Below the pieces are notes generated by a model, which saw only the letters and a program-made list of their open reading frames with translations, was not told where the DNA came from and made no database searches. Shown piece by piece: positions 14,391-21,416 of a DNA stretch of 37,816 nucleotides (positions within the stretch are counted from its first letter, which is position 1; every line of letters starts with the position of its first letter). The stretch covers positions 44,664-82,479 of the forward strand of contig NZ_JAIEWN010000019.1 of NCBI RefSeq assembly GCF_019599295.1. The letters run 5' to 3'. The position numbers were made by a program, and so were the translations under genes. Source of the stretch: Oscillochloris sp. ZM17-4. GTDB taxonomy: Bacteria; Chloroflexota; Chloroflexia; Chloroflexales; Chloroflexaceae.

Positions 14391-15881
14391 CTACGTTGGC
14401 TCAATCGGCTTTGGGCGAATAAACACGACACGATCAGTGCTGAGCACGCGAAGATCACGGCGTGGGCTGATGACAACCGGGCGCCAGATCACCGCCTCCG
14501 GGCTTGCTCCAACGGGCACACGCAGGGTCAGGCGGCCGCTGGAGTGGATCGCCGAAACGACACCAGCTACCGGGATGCCTGCACGGGCCGCCGAGCAGAG
14601 CATTCCTGGGCGTATCAGGAGCGAGGCATCGGGTTTCCCAGGCGCCTGGTTATCGCCGGCGAGGATGGCCTGGACTCTCACCTGACCACTTCCGCGGTTA
14701 AGCCGTAGGCTCTGGTTGACGCGCACCAGCCGCTTGATAGCTCGTCCGACTCGAACCAAATCCGCCCGCGAGGATGTGCTGAGCCGATAGTTCCGCGAGC
14801 TGAAGCGCTGCTTGCGCGGGCGCGGCACCGGGTAGGCGATGATCGGCTCTGGGAATGGCGTATTGTCCGCGGTTTTCGACAGGACGCTGCTCATCACGTC
14901 CTGTGCAAGCCGGTTGCCCTCGGCGCCCCCCGGCCTGATCGCAATCAGGTTCAGCTCGCGCAGGTGGCCTCGCAGGGCGCGCAGCGTGCCATCGACGTAG
15001 GGGCGCAGTCGTCCTCGGCGCTGGCTGCGCAGGCTGTGGTGAAGCAGTAGCTGCATCCCGGCCTCCTCGGGCGTCTGGGCCCCCTTGCGCTGGTTGCAGG
15101 CTCGGCAGGCCAGGGCCAGGTTCTCCCAGGCCTCGGTTCCGCCGCGGCTGGTGGGCAAGAGGTGTTCGACCTCGATTGAGCCCGTTGTGGTGCCGCAGAA
15201 GGCGCAGACAGGCACCGGCCTGCCCAGGCTGTCGCAGTACCCGTAGGCCAGGATGAGCCGCTCGCGGCGCTCCGCCGGCGTCGGCGGCTGGTGATCGTGG
15301 TACGCGATACCTGGGCTATCGAGCAGAAGCAACTGGCTGATTGGGAGGAGTCGCTGGAGCGCGCCAAGTGTGCGCTGGATGGCCTGGGCTCGCCAGATGA
15401 GAACTGGGGTGATACCCAGCTGGCTTCCTGTAGCGCCCCCTCGCCGTGACCTTGGTCTCATCAGCGCCGAGCCCCAGGCTGAGCGGGCCATACTGGGCCG
15501 TCGCAGCTTGAAGGGCCGGCCGTGGCGAGATAGGACGTGGTAGCGCTGACGCGCCCGGCGTCGCCGGCGATGGCCGGCCCGCCGGCGCAGGCGTCGCGGT
15601 AGGTCGGTGCGCAGGTCGATGATCAGATGGTGGAGCGGCTGGAGTTCCTGCTGACCCTCTGCGACCAGGAAGAGCTCGGCGGTGCGCAGGTGAAGCTTCA
15701 AAGCGACGACAATAGGCCGCAGGGTTGGCTGCTCAACATGGCGCGAGAGCTGGATGACGGTAAACGCCGAATGGGCAAGGCGCTGGGCCTTGCCCTCACG
15801 CAAAAGCTTGCGTGCATAGGCGGCTGACATCGGCATCAATGGCGTGCCCCCGGCGTCTACGACGAATACCGGGCCAGACAT
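14391..15881 (-). CDS. IscB-like protein with intact HNH domain and degenerate RuvC
   Basis: The 496-aa protein follows IscB order. The PLMP domain is at 1-45 (VFVVDAGGTPLMPMSAAYAR, RKLLREGKA). The RuvC-I region is at 55-73 (RPIVVALKLHLRTAELFLV), where the GID aspartate is replaced (about K62). An Arg-rich bridge helix lies at 96-115. The RuvC-II region (ISQLLLLDSPGIAY, 181-194) lacks the usual Glu. The HNH domain at 226-267 is complete: CAFC and CRAC zinc pairs, VEHLLP (H240), WENLAL (N254), CNQRKG (N263). After that no HxxDA RuvC-III motif is found, but the end (GVVSAIHSSGRLTLRVPV) resembles the C-terminal domain of IscB. The only nuclease site left is therefore HNH, which in IscB and Cas9 cuts the guide-paired strand. 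The start ATG at 15881 has AAGGAG five bases before it. No TnpA or IS ends are seen. Confidence 0.88.
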   Translation of the reverse strand: MSGPVFVVDAGGTPLMPMSAAYARKLLREGKAQRLAHSAFTVIQLSRHVEQPTLRPIVVALKLHLRTAELFLVAEGQQELQPLHHLIIDLRTDLPRRLRRRAGHRRRRRARQRYHVLSRHGRPFKLRRPSMARSAWGSALMRPRSRRGGATGSQLGITPVLIWRAQAIQRTLGALQRLLPISQLLLLDSPGIAYHDHQPPTPAERRERLILAYGYCDSLGRPVPVCAFCGTTTGSIEVEHLLPTSRGGTEAWENLALACRACNQRKGAQTPEEAGMQLLLHHSLRSQRRGRLRPYVDGTLRALRGHLRELNLIAIRPGGAEGNRLAQDVMSSVLSKTADNTPFPEPIIAYPVPRPRKQRFSSRNYRLSTSSRADLVRVGRAIKRLVRVNQSLRLNRGSGQVRVQAILAGDNQAPGKPDASLLIRPGMLCSAARAGIPVAGVVSAIHSSGRLTLRVPVGASPEAVIWRPVVISPRRDLRVLSTDRVVFIRPKPIEPT

Positions 15882-16080
15882 GGGCGCTCCTTGGGCTGCA
15901 AGGGCGGTCTGGCCTCGGAAAGAGGCATGCTCTCCGCAAAGGAGGTACGAGCTGTGCGTTGAGGGGGAAGAGAGATGCTACAATGAGCAACGCGAACCGA
16001 GGCAAGGGAATCCTTCCATCCACGGACTGGGGAGTCGGATAAATGGAAGGCTCCCGCCTCGGGCACGGTTTATAACCAGC
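15882..16080 (-). ncRNA. Structured 5' leader of the iscB-like/cas12 operon (omega-RNA-like candidate)
   Basis: The predicted transcript start near 16080 leaves about 200 nt before the IscB-like ATG. Inside, 15997-16003 pairs with 16056-16062 (7 bp), 16006-16008 with 16053-16055, and 16012-16019 with 16043-16050 (8 bp): a stem of about 19 bp with a 23-nt loop. A smaller hairpin, GCCTC TTTCC GAGGC in the RNA, lies at about 15911-15925. Genuine IscB genes have their omega RNA directly upstream of the ORF, so this leader may be a guide RNA scaffold, a relic of one, or a regulatory leader. Confidence 0.5.
15976..15984 (+). promoter_or_regulatory. Extended -10 promoter facing the HTH gene
   Basis: TG-C-TACAAT (TG at 15976-15977, TACAAT at 15979-15984) is an extended -10 element with a weak -35 (TTGAGG at 15959, short spacing). 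It would make an RNA through the 15997-16062 stem, antisense to the operon leader, and on into the regulator gene. Confidence 0.4.
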
Positions 16081-16086
16081 ACAAAC

Positions 16087-16116
16087 ATTATAAGGCGCGT
16101 ATGTTCATGCTGTCAA
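16087..16116 (-). promoter_or_regulatory. Consensus promoter of the iscB-like/cas12 operon
   Basis: On the minus strand a perfect TTGACA (16116-16111) and a perfect TATAAT (16092-16087) are separated by 18 bp. Transcription should start near 16080. This is the strongest promoter match in the window and lies next to the HTH gene's operator-like dyad. Confidence 0.8.
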
Positions 16117-16118
16117 GC

Positions 16119-16137
16119 GACTCCCCATGTGGGAGTC
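16119..16137. promoter_or_regulatory. Operator-like dyad over the HTH start codon
   Basis: GACTCCC, five bases, GGGAGTC: a perfect 7-bp dyad spanning the first ATG of the HTH gene and adjoining the -35 box of the divergent cas promoter. A half-copy, GGGGAGTC, lies at 16029-16036. It could be the binding site through which the HTH protein controls both directions. Confidence 0.5.
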
Positions 16138-16600
16138 TATGGGCCAGATCTTTGGTCAAAAACTACGCTACCTGCGCACGCGCAGCCAGTTGACTCAGGT
16201 AGAGTTGGCTCAGCAGCTGCAGCTTGCTTCCCACGCCCACGTCAGTAATTTGGAGGCGGGTCGCTTCGAGCCCTCGCTTGAGATGATTGTGGCTGTCGCT
16301 GAGATCTTCGCAGTCAGGGTCGAATACCTCATTCTGGATCGGCTGCCTGCCGATGCTGCCGAAGAGCACCAACGTGAAGGCAGCGCATCAGCACGTAGCG
16401 CACACTACTTTGGCCCGCGCCTCGCGCAGCTCCGCATTGAGGCAGGCAACACCCAGGCCCAGCTAGCTGACCAACTTCTCGCTGCGCAGGCTCATATCAG
16501 CTTTCTGGAGAGCGGCAAGAAGCTACCCTCTGTCGATCTCCTGTTGCGCGTCGCCGATCTCTTTGGCGTGCCTGTTGATGCCCTGCTCAGCCCCAAGTAA
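16127..16600 (+). CDS. Tandem XRE-type helix-turn-helix regulator
   Basis: The 157-aa protein consists of two complete XRE/Cro HTH domains. The first is at about 8-70 (QKLRYLRTRSQLTQVELAQQ, HVSNLEAGRFEPSLEMI) and the second at about 90-155 (PRLAQLRIEAGNTQAQLADQ, HISFLESGKKLPSVDLL). Such proteins bind palindromic operators; the two-domain form may bind as a monomer to a dyad. It is divergent from the iscB-like/cas12 operon and shares its promoter region, so it is the natural candidate for autoregulation and control of the CRISPR locus. ATG 16127 lies inside the dyad loop without a Shine-Dalgarno; ATG 16139 has GGGAG three bases before it and may be the true start. Confidence 0.88.
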   Translation: MWESMGQIFGQKLRYLRTRSQLTQVELAQQLQLASHAHVSNLEAGRFEPSLEMIVAVAEIFAVRVEYLILDRLPADAAEEHQREGSASARSAHYFGPRLAQLRIEAGNTQAQLADQLLAAQAHISFLESGKKLPSVDLLLRVADLFGVPVDALLSPK

Positions 16601-16617
16601 AAGGCGGGCAGACAAAA

Positions 16618-16633
16618 GGCCCCAAAAGGGGCC
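16618..16633 (+). terminator. Short GC hairpin after the HTH gene
   Basis: GGCCCC, AAAA, GGGGCC starts 18 bases after the stop codon. There is no T-run, so it is a weak terminator candidate. Confidence 0.5.
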
Positions 16634-16673
16634 GGCTCTCCTGGCGGAGGTATGAGTCGCGTCTAGGACATGA

Positions 16674-17411
16674 TTACGCGCCGCACGTGCGAAGCGCTGT
16701 CAGCCACCGTTGCCGGTGGTTTTTCCTTGACCCAGTGCTGAGGCCGAGTGTCCTTGCAGCTTCGCTTGGCCGGTTCACGGCTGACGCCGACACCGCGCCT
16801 GGCTTTCTTGAGCGTCTGCGCAATCGGAGCGCACGGGCGCGGTGCGCTGGTCCGGGTGGCCTGGCGGCGGTCTGCCGTCCGATGTGCGAGGCCCGCTCCC
16901 AGTCGAGGATCTCGCTGTGGTCGCCCGCGGGCAGCGCCTCCTCGCGCACCAGCGCGCGGCCGATCTGGGTCTGCCCGGCGAAGACGGCGCGGGCGAAGTC
17001 CTCGCGCTCGAAGAAGTACTCGTCGAAGAGCTGGGCCAGCTCCTCAGTCGGGTAGCCCCCTCGGGCGCGCATGTAGGTGAACTCGAAGAAGCCGATCACC
17101 ACCGGGGCAAGGGCCACGTAGCGCCGGCCCTCGTGCTCGATGTCGAAGAGCAGGCCGCGCTCGGCCATGCCGGGGATCATCTCGGCGAGGCGCTCCTCGG
17201 CCATGCCGGCGCGCTTCGCCAGCTTGCCCAGCGCGATGAAGGTGGTCGGGATGCGCCGGGCCAGGTCGGCCTCGGCCGGCGAGAAGAGCAGCCTCAGGAT
17301 GCGGATCAGGGTCGGCGAGTCCGGCGCGCCGGTGACGTTGCGGTCGAGGCGCTGCTGGAGCAGGCGGTAGGCCTGGGGCGGGGCGATGGTCTGGTCCACG
17401 GCGACCTCCAT
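16674..17411 (-). pseudogene. N-terminal part of a 4Fe-4S ferredoxin-type protein, truncated at the edge of the CRISPR island
   Basis: From ATG 17411 the first 175 or so residues are well formed: IRILRLLFSPAEADLARRIP, GLLFDIEHEGRRYVALAP, FFEFTYMRARGGYPTEEL and ILDWERASHI. From memory this is the N-terminal domain of Chloroflexota/Desulfobacterota proteins that continue into Cys-rich 4Fe-4S motifs. Around 16880 the similarity stops, and the frame continues in Arg/Pro/Ala-rich sequence to a stop at 16674; no cysteine clusters follow. The gene has lost its iron-sulfur half. The break lies about 280 bp from the end of the CRISPR regulator gene, so the island's arrival or a later deletion may have caused it. 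The start is 14 nt after the stop of the upstream membrane gene, in the same orientation. Confidence 0.65.
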
Positions 17412-17425
17412 TCGGGCGATCCGGC

Positions 17426-17854
17426 CTATCGCCCGAAGTAGACGACAAGCAGCGTGATCGCGAAGAACCCGATCGACACGCTGAAGAGCTGGTACCAGCG
17501 GCGGTAGACCTGGGTCGAGCACGGGTAGCTGATCGGGCGGATCCTGAGGAAGATGAAGGCCATCGTGGCGATGAACTGGGCGATGAAGAGGCTGATCTTG
17601 ATCAGCACCCAGCTTGTCCAGCCGATGTAGAGCTGCGCCAGGATGCTCCCCGACACCAGCAGCCCCACAAATACGACATCGACCAGCTTCACCTCCCGGC
17701 GGATGTATGACCGTATGATCTCGGCGTCGGCCGCCGTGGCGTCAGCCGCCGTCAGCCGGGATTCGAGGGTCCGCACCACGAGCAGCGACGCGACGATCGC
17801 CCCGAACCACAGGGCAAAGCAGACGACATGGATGAGGAGCAGGGCGTGGTACAT
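17426..17854 (-). CDS. Small integral membrane protein (CopD/DUF2269-like)
   Basis: The 142-aa protein has four hydrophobic helices: LLLIHVVCFALWFGAIVASL, VDVVFVGLLVSGSILAQLYI, a segment around LIKISLFIAQFIATMAFIFL, and FSVSIGFFAITLLVVYFG. The pattern of an N-terminal LxxHxxxFxLWFG helix resembles CopD/DUF2269-type membrane proteins with a His near the periplasmic side. The function is not known. The start ATG is at 17854. It probably shares a transcript with the truncated 4Fe-4S gene 14 nt downstream. Confidence 0.75.
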   Translation of the reverse strand: MYHALLLIHVVCFALWFGAIVASLLVVRTLESRLTAADATAADAEIIRSYIRREVKLVDVVFVGLLVSGSILAQLYIGWTSWVLIKISLFIAQFIATMAFIFLRIRPISYPCSTQVYRRWYQLFSVSIGFFAITLLVVYFGR

Positions 17855-18048
17855 CGGTGTGTCTCAGATGGAAGCAGAATTACTGGGAGGCCGCCGGGGG
17901 CAGCGGGGCGGCTGAGATCGGCCACGCGATCATACGCCTGCCAGTCACCAGTCTACCCGCAGCCGCCACGCCATCGCGGGCATATCCGGCGACTCACGGC
18001 GAAGACATCGCAACCAATGCATCTGTGGCTGCGAACATGATCAGCCGC

Positions 18049-19035
18049 TCAGCCGGCGTCGGCCGCAGGGCCGGCCAGGCCAAGCAGCGCGCGCAGCCCC
18101 TCGTCCTCGGCGCACTCGTCCTCGAAGGGGTTGCTGTGCTGCCAGCCGGCCCGCCCGCTGGCCCGCAGGCGCTCCAGGCGGCGGATCATGATCTCGCAGT
18201 AGACCGGGTCGATGTCGGCGGTGCGGCAGCGGCGGCCCAGCCGCTCGGCGGCCACCAGGGTGCTGCCGGAGTGGCCGAAGAGGTCGAGCACCACATCGTC
18301 GCCGGCCGAGCTGGCGCGCATGATCCGCTCGCAGCTCAGCAGCGGCTTCTGGGCGTAGCAGCCGCTGACGTTCTCCTCAAGGCGGTAGAAGACCTGCTGG
18401 ACATCGACCCAGACGTTGCCGGCGCGGATGTTCGCCGACCCGCCGCGCTCGCTGTTCTCGGTGGTCTGCCCGCCGACCTGCTTGTAGTAGCCGCGCAGGA
18501 TCTTGGGGATGTCGGTGTACTCGGCCTCGACGTGGAAGGCCGGCTCGCCGAGCACATAGTAGAGCAGCTCCTGGCGCACGGCCATCCAGTTGTGCTGGGT
18601 GCCGTAGCCGCGCTGGTTGCGCATGGTGATGAGGCTGCGCGGGCGGAAGGGCGTGCCCCGCATCATGATCATAACGTCGGGCAGCGGCTGGAAGCCCGCC
18701 GTCTGGTCGGCGCCCAGCCAGATATAGAGCGCGCTGTCGGGGCGCAGCGCGGCGCGGGTGGCCGCGACCCAGCGCGCGCACCAGGCGACGTAGGCGTCGA
18801 GGGCGCGCTGCTCGAAGGCCACCAGGTTGTAGGGCGGGTCGTGGATGGCGAGGGCGGCCAGATCGCCGCCCATCAGCGCGGCCACCTGGCCGGCGTCGGC
18901 GGCGTCGAGGCAGCCGACCCGGTGCCGACCCTGCGGGTCGTCCCAGATCTCGCCCGCGCCGATGCGGCAGTAGCGCAGCAGGTGCTGGCGCAGCTCGGGG
19001 CTTCTGTCGAGGCGCGGCAGGGGCAGCTTCTTCAC
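18049..19035 (-). CDS. DNA methyltransferase (N4/N6, beta-class order)
   Basis: The 328-aa protein has the two hallmark motifs of amino-methyltransferases. Motif IV is IHDPPYNL at about residues 65-71, and the AdoMet-binding motif I is DLFGHSGSTLVAAERLGRRC at about 255-275, the order found in beta-class adenine-N6/cytosine-N4 enzymes. It would methylate DNA; the recognition sequence cannot be predicted. No restriction endonuclease is adjacent, so it may be solitary or part of a larger modification set. The start is the GTG at 19035, which overlaps the TGA stop of the small membrane protein gene by four bases (GTGA), indicating translational coupling. Confidence 0.85.
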   Translation of the reverse strand: MKKLPLPRLDRSPELRQHLLRYCRIGAGEIWDDPQGRHRVGCLDAADAGQVAALMGGDLAALAIHDPPYNLVAFEQRALDAYVAWCARWVAATRAALRPDSALYIWLGADQTAGFQPLPDVMIMMRGTPFRPRSLITMRNQRGYGTQHNWMAVRQELLYYVLGEPAFHVEAEYTDIPKILRGYYKQVGGQTTENSERGGSANIRAGNVWVDVQQVFYRLEENVSGCYAQKPLLSCERIMRASSAGDDVVLDLFGHSGSTLVAAERLGRRCRTADIDPVYCEIMIRRLERLRASGRAGWQHSNPFEDECAEDEGLRALLGLAGPAADAG

Positions 19036-19247
19036 CGGGGCTTCCAGAGCGGGGCGGTGACGGCCAGGGTGAGCGAGCCGAGGAGCAGCAGCCCGAGCCC
19101 CCACAGCGCCGGGTAGGTGATGGTTGCGGAGATCAGCAGGCCGCCGCCCAGCCCGATCAGGATGACTCCGATCAGGTAGCCGTACATGCCCAGCGGGGGG
19201 CGCGTGGGGGCAGCTGGCATGGGCTGTCGCCGCTCGTGTTGTGACAT
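19032..19247 (-). CDS. Small two-helix membrane protein, coupled to the methyltransferase
   Basis: A 71-aa protein with a Pro-rich N-terminus and two membrane helices (GMYGYLIGVILIGLGGGLLI and ALWGLGLLLLGSLTLAVTA). GGAGG precedes the ATG at 19247. Its stop overlaps the methyltransferase start (GTGA). I do not recognise a family; the fixed coupling is the only clue to function. Confidence 0.65.
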   Translation of the reverse strand: MSQHERRQPMPAAPTRPPLGMYGYLIGVILIGLGGGLLISATITYPALWGLGLLLLGSLTLAVTAPLWKPR

Positions 19248-19337
19248 AGGTTTGCCCTCCATAGCTATGCGCAACGCTATCTCGTAACACAGCTACGATA
19301 GCACAAAAGGCGGCGGCGCGTAGCAGGGCGCATACGG

Positions 19338-19343
19338 TATAAT
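19338..19343 (+). promoter_or_regulatory. -10 box TATAAT upstream of the DUF4157 gene
   Basis: A consensus TATAAT lies about 135 bp before the ATG at 19478. The -35 region is GC-rich and does not match consensus. Confidence 0.4.
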
Positions 19344-19477
19344 GGTCGGGACAGTCGTGCGAACACCCCCGCCCGCGCTTGGCTCGCTCCATCCGGCACC
19401 TCCGCTCTCCCAGCCATGCCCGACCTCAGCGCGCTATCGACGATGACGTCCGATGTCACACACCTGGAGGCCCCCAG

Positions 19478-21304
19478 ATGGCGAAGCACACGAAGGCCCA
19501 CCCGCAGCGGCGGCCCTCCGCCACAGATAGCGCGCGCGCATCGCTTCCCCCGGCCCGCCCGTTTGCCCCGCCATCCCCGGCCCAGGAAACGCGCCCGGCC
19601 GCCCGCGAGCCGAGCGAGCTAGCCGGGCAGAGCGACGGCGCGGCGCAGGCCGGCCACAGCTTCAGCCAGATCGCCCCGAGCTGGGGCGGGCGACCTGCAT
19701 CTCAGGGGGCGGGCCTGCCCGAGCAGCTGAGGGGAGGGGTCGAGGCGCTCTCCGGCGTGTCGATGGGCGATGTGAGCGTTCGCTATAACTCGTCTGCGCC
19801 GGCGCGGCTGCACGCCCTGGCCTACGCCCAGGGCACCCAGATCCAGGTCGGGCCGGGCCAGGAGCGGCACCTGGCCCACGAGGCCTGGCACGTGGCGCAG
19901 CAGAAGCAGGGGCGCGTGCGCTCGGCTGCGCGCGTCGGGTCGCTCAGGGTCAACGCCGACCCGGCGCTGGAGCGCGAGGCGCAGGTGATGGGGCAGCGGG
20001 CGGCGCGGGGCGCGCCCGGCCCCGCCGCCGCCGGCGCGCCACCTGCCCGCGCGGCCGGGCCGGGGCGCGCGGCCGGCGACCTGCCGGTGCAGCCCATGTT
20101 TGGCGACTGGGTCTCCACGCTGGGCTACCCGCTCCTCGGCGCGCTGGCCGCCGGCGGCGCCGCGTACCTGGGCGACTTTAGCGCCCTGCCGACCCTCGCC
20201 ATCGGCGCGGTGGGCGCGGCGGCGACTGCGCTCGCGACGCGGGGCGGCGGGCAGGCGCAGACGCCGCCGCAAGCGACGCCGCAAGCGCAAGACCCCTCGG
20301 GCCAGACGGGCCAGGCCCAGGCCCAGAGCCCGGACGCCCGGCCCGACGCTGATGACGCGAAGCTCTATGGCCCAGCCAGCGAGCAGCTGCGCCAGCGCCA
20401 GAAGCGCGGGAACGCGAACGTTAGCGCGGAGCTGGGCTATCTCGATCAGGTGAAGGGCAACCTGGCCGATCTCCAGACAAAAGTGTCCACGCTTGAGAAC
20501 GCGACCTCGCTCTACGAGCCGATCTCAGCATTTCTGTTGAAGCGGAGCATCCTGCTCACGTCGCAGGGGAATGACACATCCGCGGATGCGATCAAGGCGG
20601 TGATCGAGAATGGGCGCGGCGCGTGCAATTCCTACTATAGCGGTCTACCAAAGGTGCGGAAGGCATACGACGCCCAGCTGCAGGGACTCCAGGACGAGGA
20701 GATCCTGACCAAGAGACAGCTGTCAAGGTACGGCCAGGGCTCGGATGCGAGCAAGGCGAAGCTGGCCAAGGGGTATCAGGCCATCCTCGACAAGCTTGAT
20801 CAGCAGGAGGATGCGATCCAGCAGGCATACAACTTTTTCTCAGGGAGCGATTTTGCCGAGTGCCTCGCGGATATCAACACGATCGCGCGCGCGCGGCTGC
20901 GGGTGAAGGCCGAGCAGACGCCCGACCGGCCGAGCAAGGCCAAGGGCAAGGGCGCGCAGGAGCCCGAGGAGGAGCCCGAGGAGAAGGCGATCGCCCTGCC
21001 CCAGAAGCTCGCCGACGACACCAGCGGCCTGACGATCAAGATCATGAACAAGGATGCGGACTCGGACGATGTGCTGACCGGCGCGGAGGCGAACAAGGTC
21101 AAGGAGTTTATCTCCCTCGACGGCACAAAGGTCAACCACCGGCTCAGAGACACGATGAATGATCACTTTGGTAAGTTCGAGCACGTGAATCACTCGACGA
21201 TCCGGATCTCGCAGCGCCGGCGGCTGGAGTTCGACTACGAGGTAAAAAAGGGGGAGATCCAGATTCGGATCGTGAAGATTGGCGACCCCACGTACGCGCA
21301 TTGA
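19478..21304 (+). CDS. DUF4157 (eCIS core-associated) protein with long unknown C-terminus
   Basis: The 608-aa protein opens with a disordered Pro/Ala/Gln-rich region (1 to about 75). A DUF4157 domain follows at about 78-155: MGDVSVRYNSSAPARLHALA, YAQGTQIQVGPGQERHLAHE and the metallopeptidase-like HEAWHVAQQ (HExxH at 134-138). DUF4157 proteins are common in the neighbourhood and cargo of extracellular contractile injection systems, where the domain often heads a toxin or effector. After a hydrophobic Gly/Ala stretch (about 205-250) and a second Gln/Pro linker comes a helical region (about 290-460) and an unrecognised C-terminal domain (about 495-608, KIMNKDADSDDVLTGAEANK to IRIVKIGDPTYAH). 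GGAGG precedes the ATG at 19478. No contractile-tail genes are in this window. Confidence 0.82.
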   Translation: MAKHTKAHPQRRPSATDSARASLPPARPFAPPSPAQETRPAAREPSELAGQSDGAAQAGHSFSQIAPSWGGRPASQGAGLPEQLRGGVEALSGVSMGDVSVRYNSSAPARLHALAYAQGTQIQVGPGQERHLAHEAWHVAQQKQGRVRSAARVGSLRVNADPALEREAQVMGQRAARGAPGPAAAGAPPARAAGPGRAAGDLPVQPMFGDWVSTLGYPLLGALAAGGAAYLGDFSALPTLAIGAVGAAATALATRGGGQAQTPPQATPQAQDPSGQTGQAQAQSPDARPDADDAKLYGPASEQLRQRQKRGNANVSAELGYLDQVKGNLADLQTKVSTLENATSLYEPISAFLLKRSILLTSQGNDTSADAIKAVIENGRGACNSYYSGLPKVRKAYDAQLQGLQDEEILTKRQLSRYGQGSDASKAKLAKGYQAILDKLDQQEDAIQQAYNFFSGSDFAECLADINTIARARLRVKAEQTPDRPSKAKGKGAQEPEEEPEEKAIALPQKLADDTSGLTIKIMNKDADSDDVLTGAEANKVKEFISLDGTKVNHRLRDTMNDHFGKFEHVNHSTIRISQRRRLEFDYEVKKGEIQIRIVKIGDPTYAH

Positions 21305-21416
21305 TCATGCGGGCCGCCTGCGCAGCCCTCGGGTTGACAGCACCCCCTCCGGCGCGCATGATCTCCTCGATCCGGCCGTCGTCGTCCGGACGCTATGTTG
21401 AGAGAGGGGTCTCCGT

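Noticed and set aside
14391-15881. Ordinary IscB of an IS200/605 element
   Set aside because: No TnpA or element ends are seen, the RuvC is degenerate, and it is in an operon with a Cas12-like gene.
11007-16600. Type V-K CRISPR-associated transposon (CAST)
   Set aside because: The dead Cas12 and tracrRNA position fit, but no tnsB, tnsC or tniQ and no transposon ends are present, and the HNH partner is not part of CAST.
17857-19116. 419-codon open frame opposite the methyltransferase
   Set aside because: Antisense shadow; composition (Val/Ala/Gly/His-rich) and lack of motifs, while the minus strand has DPPY and motif I.
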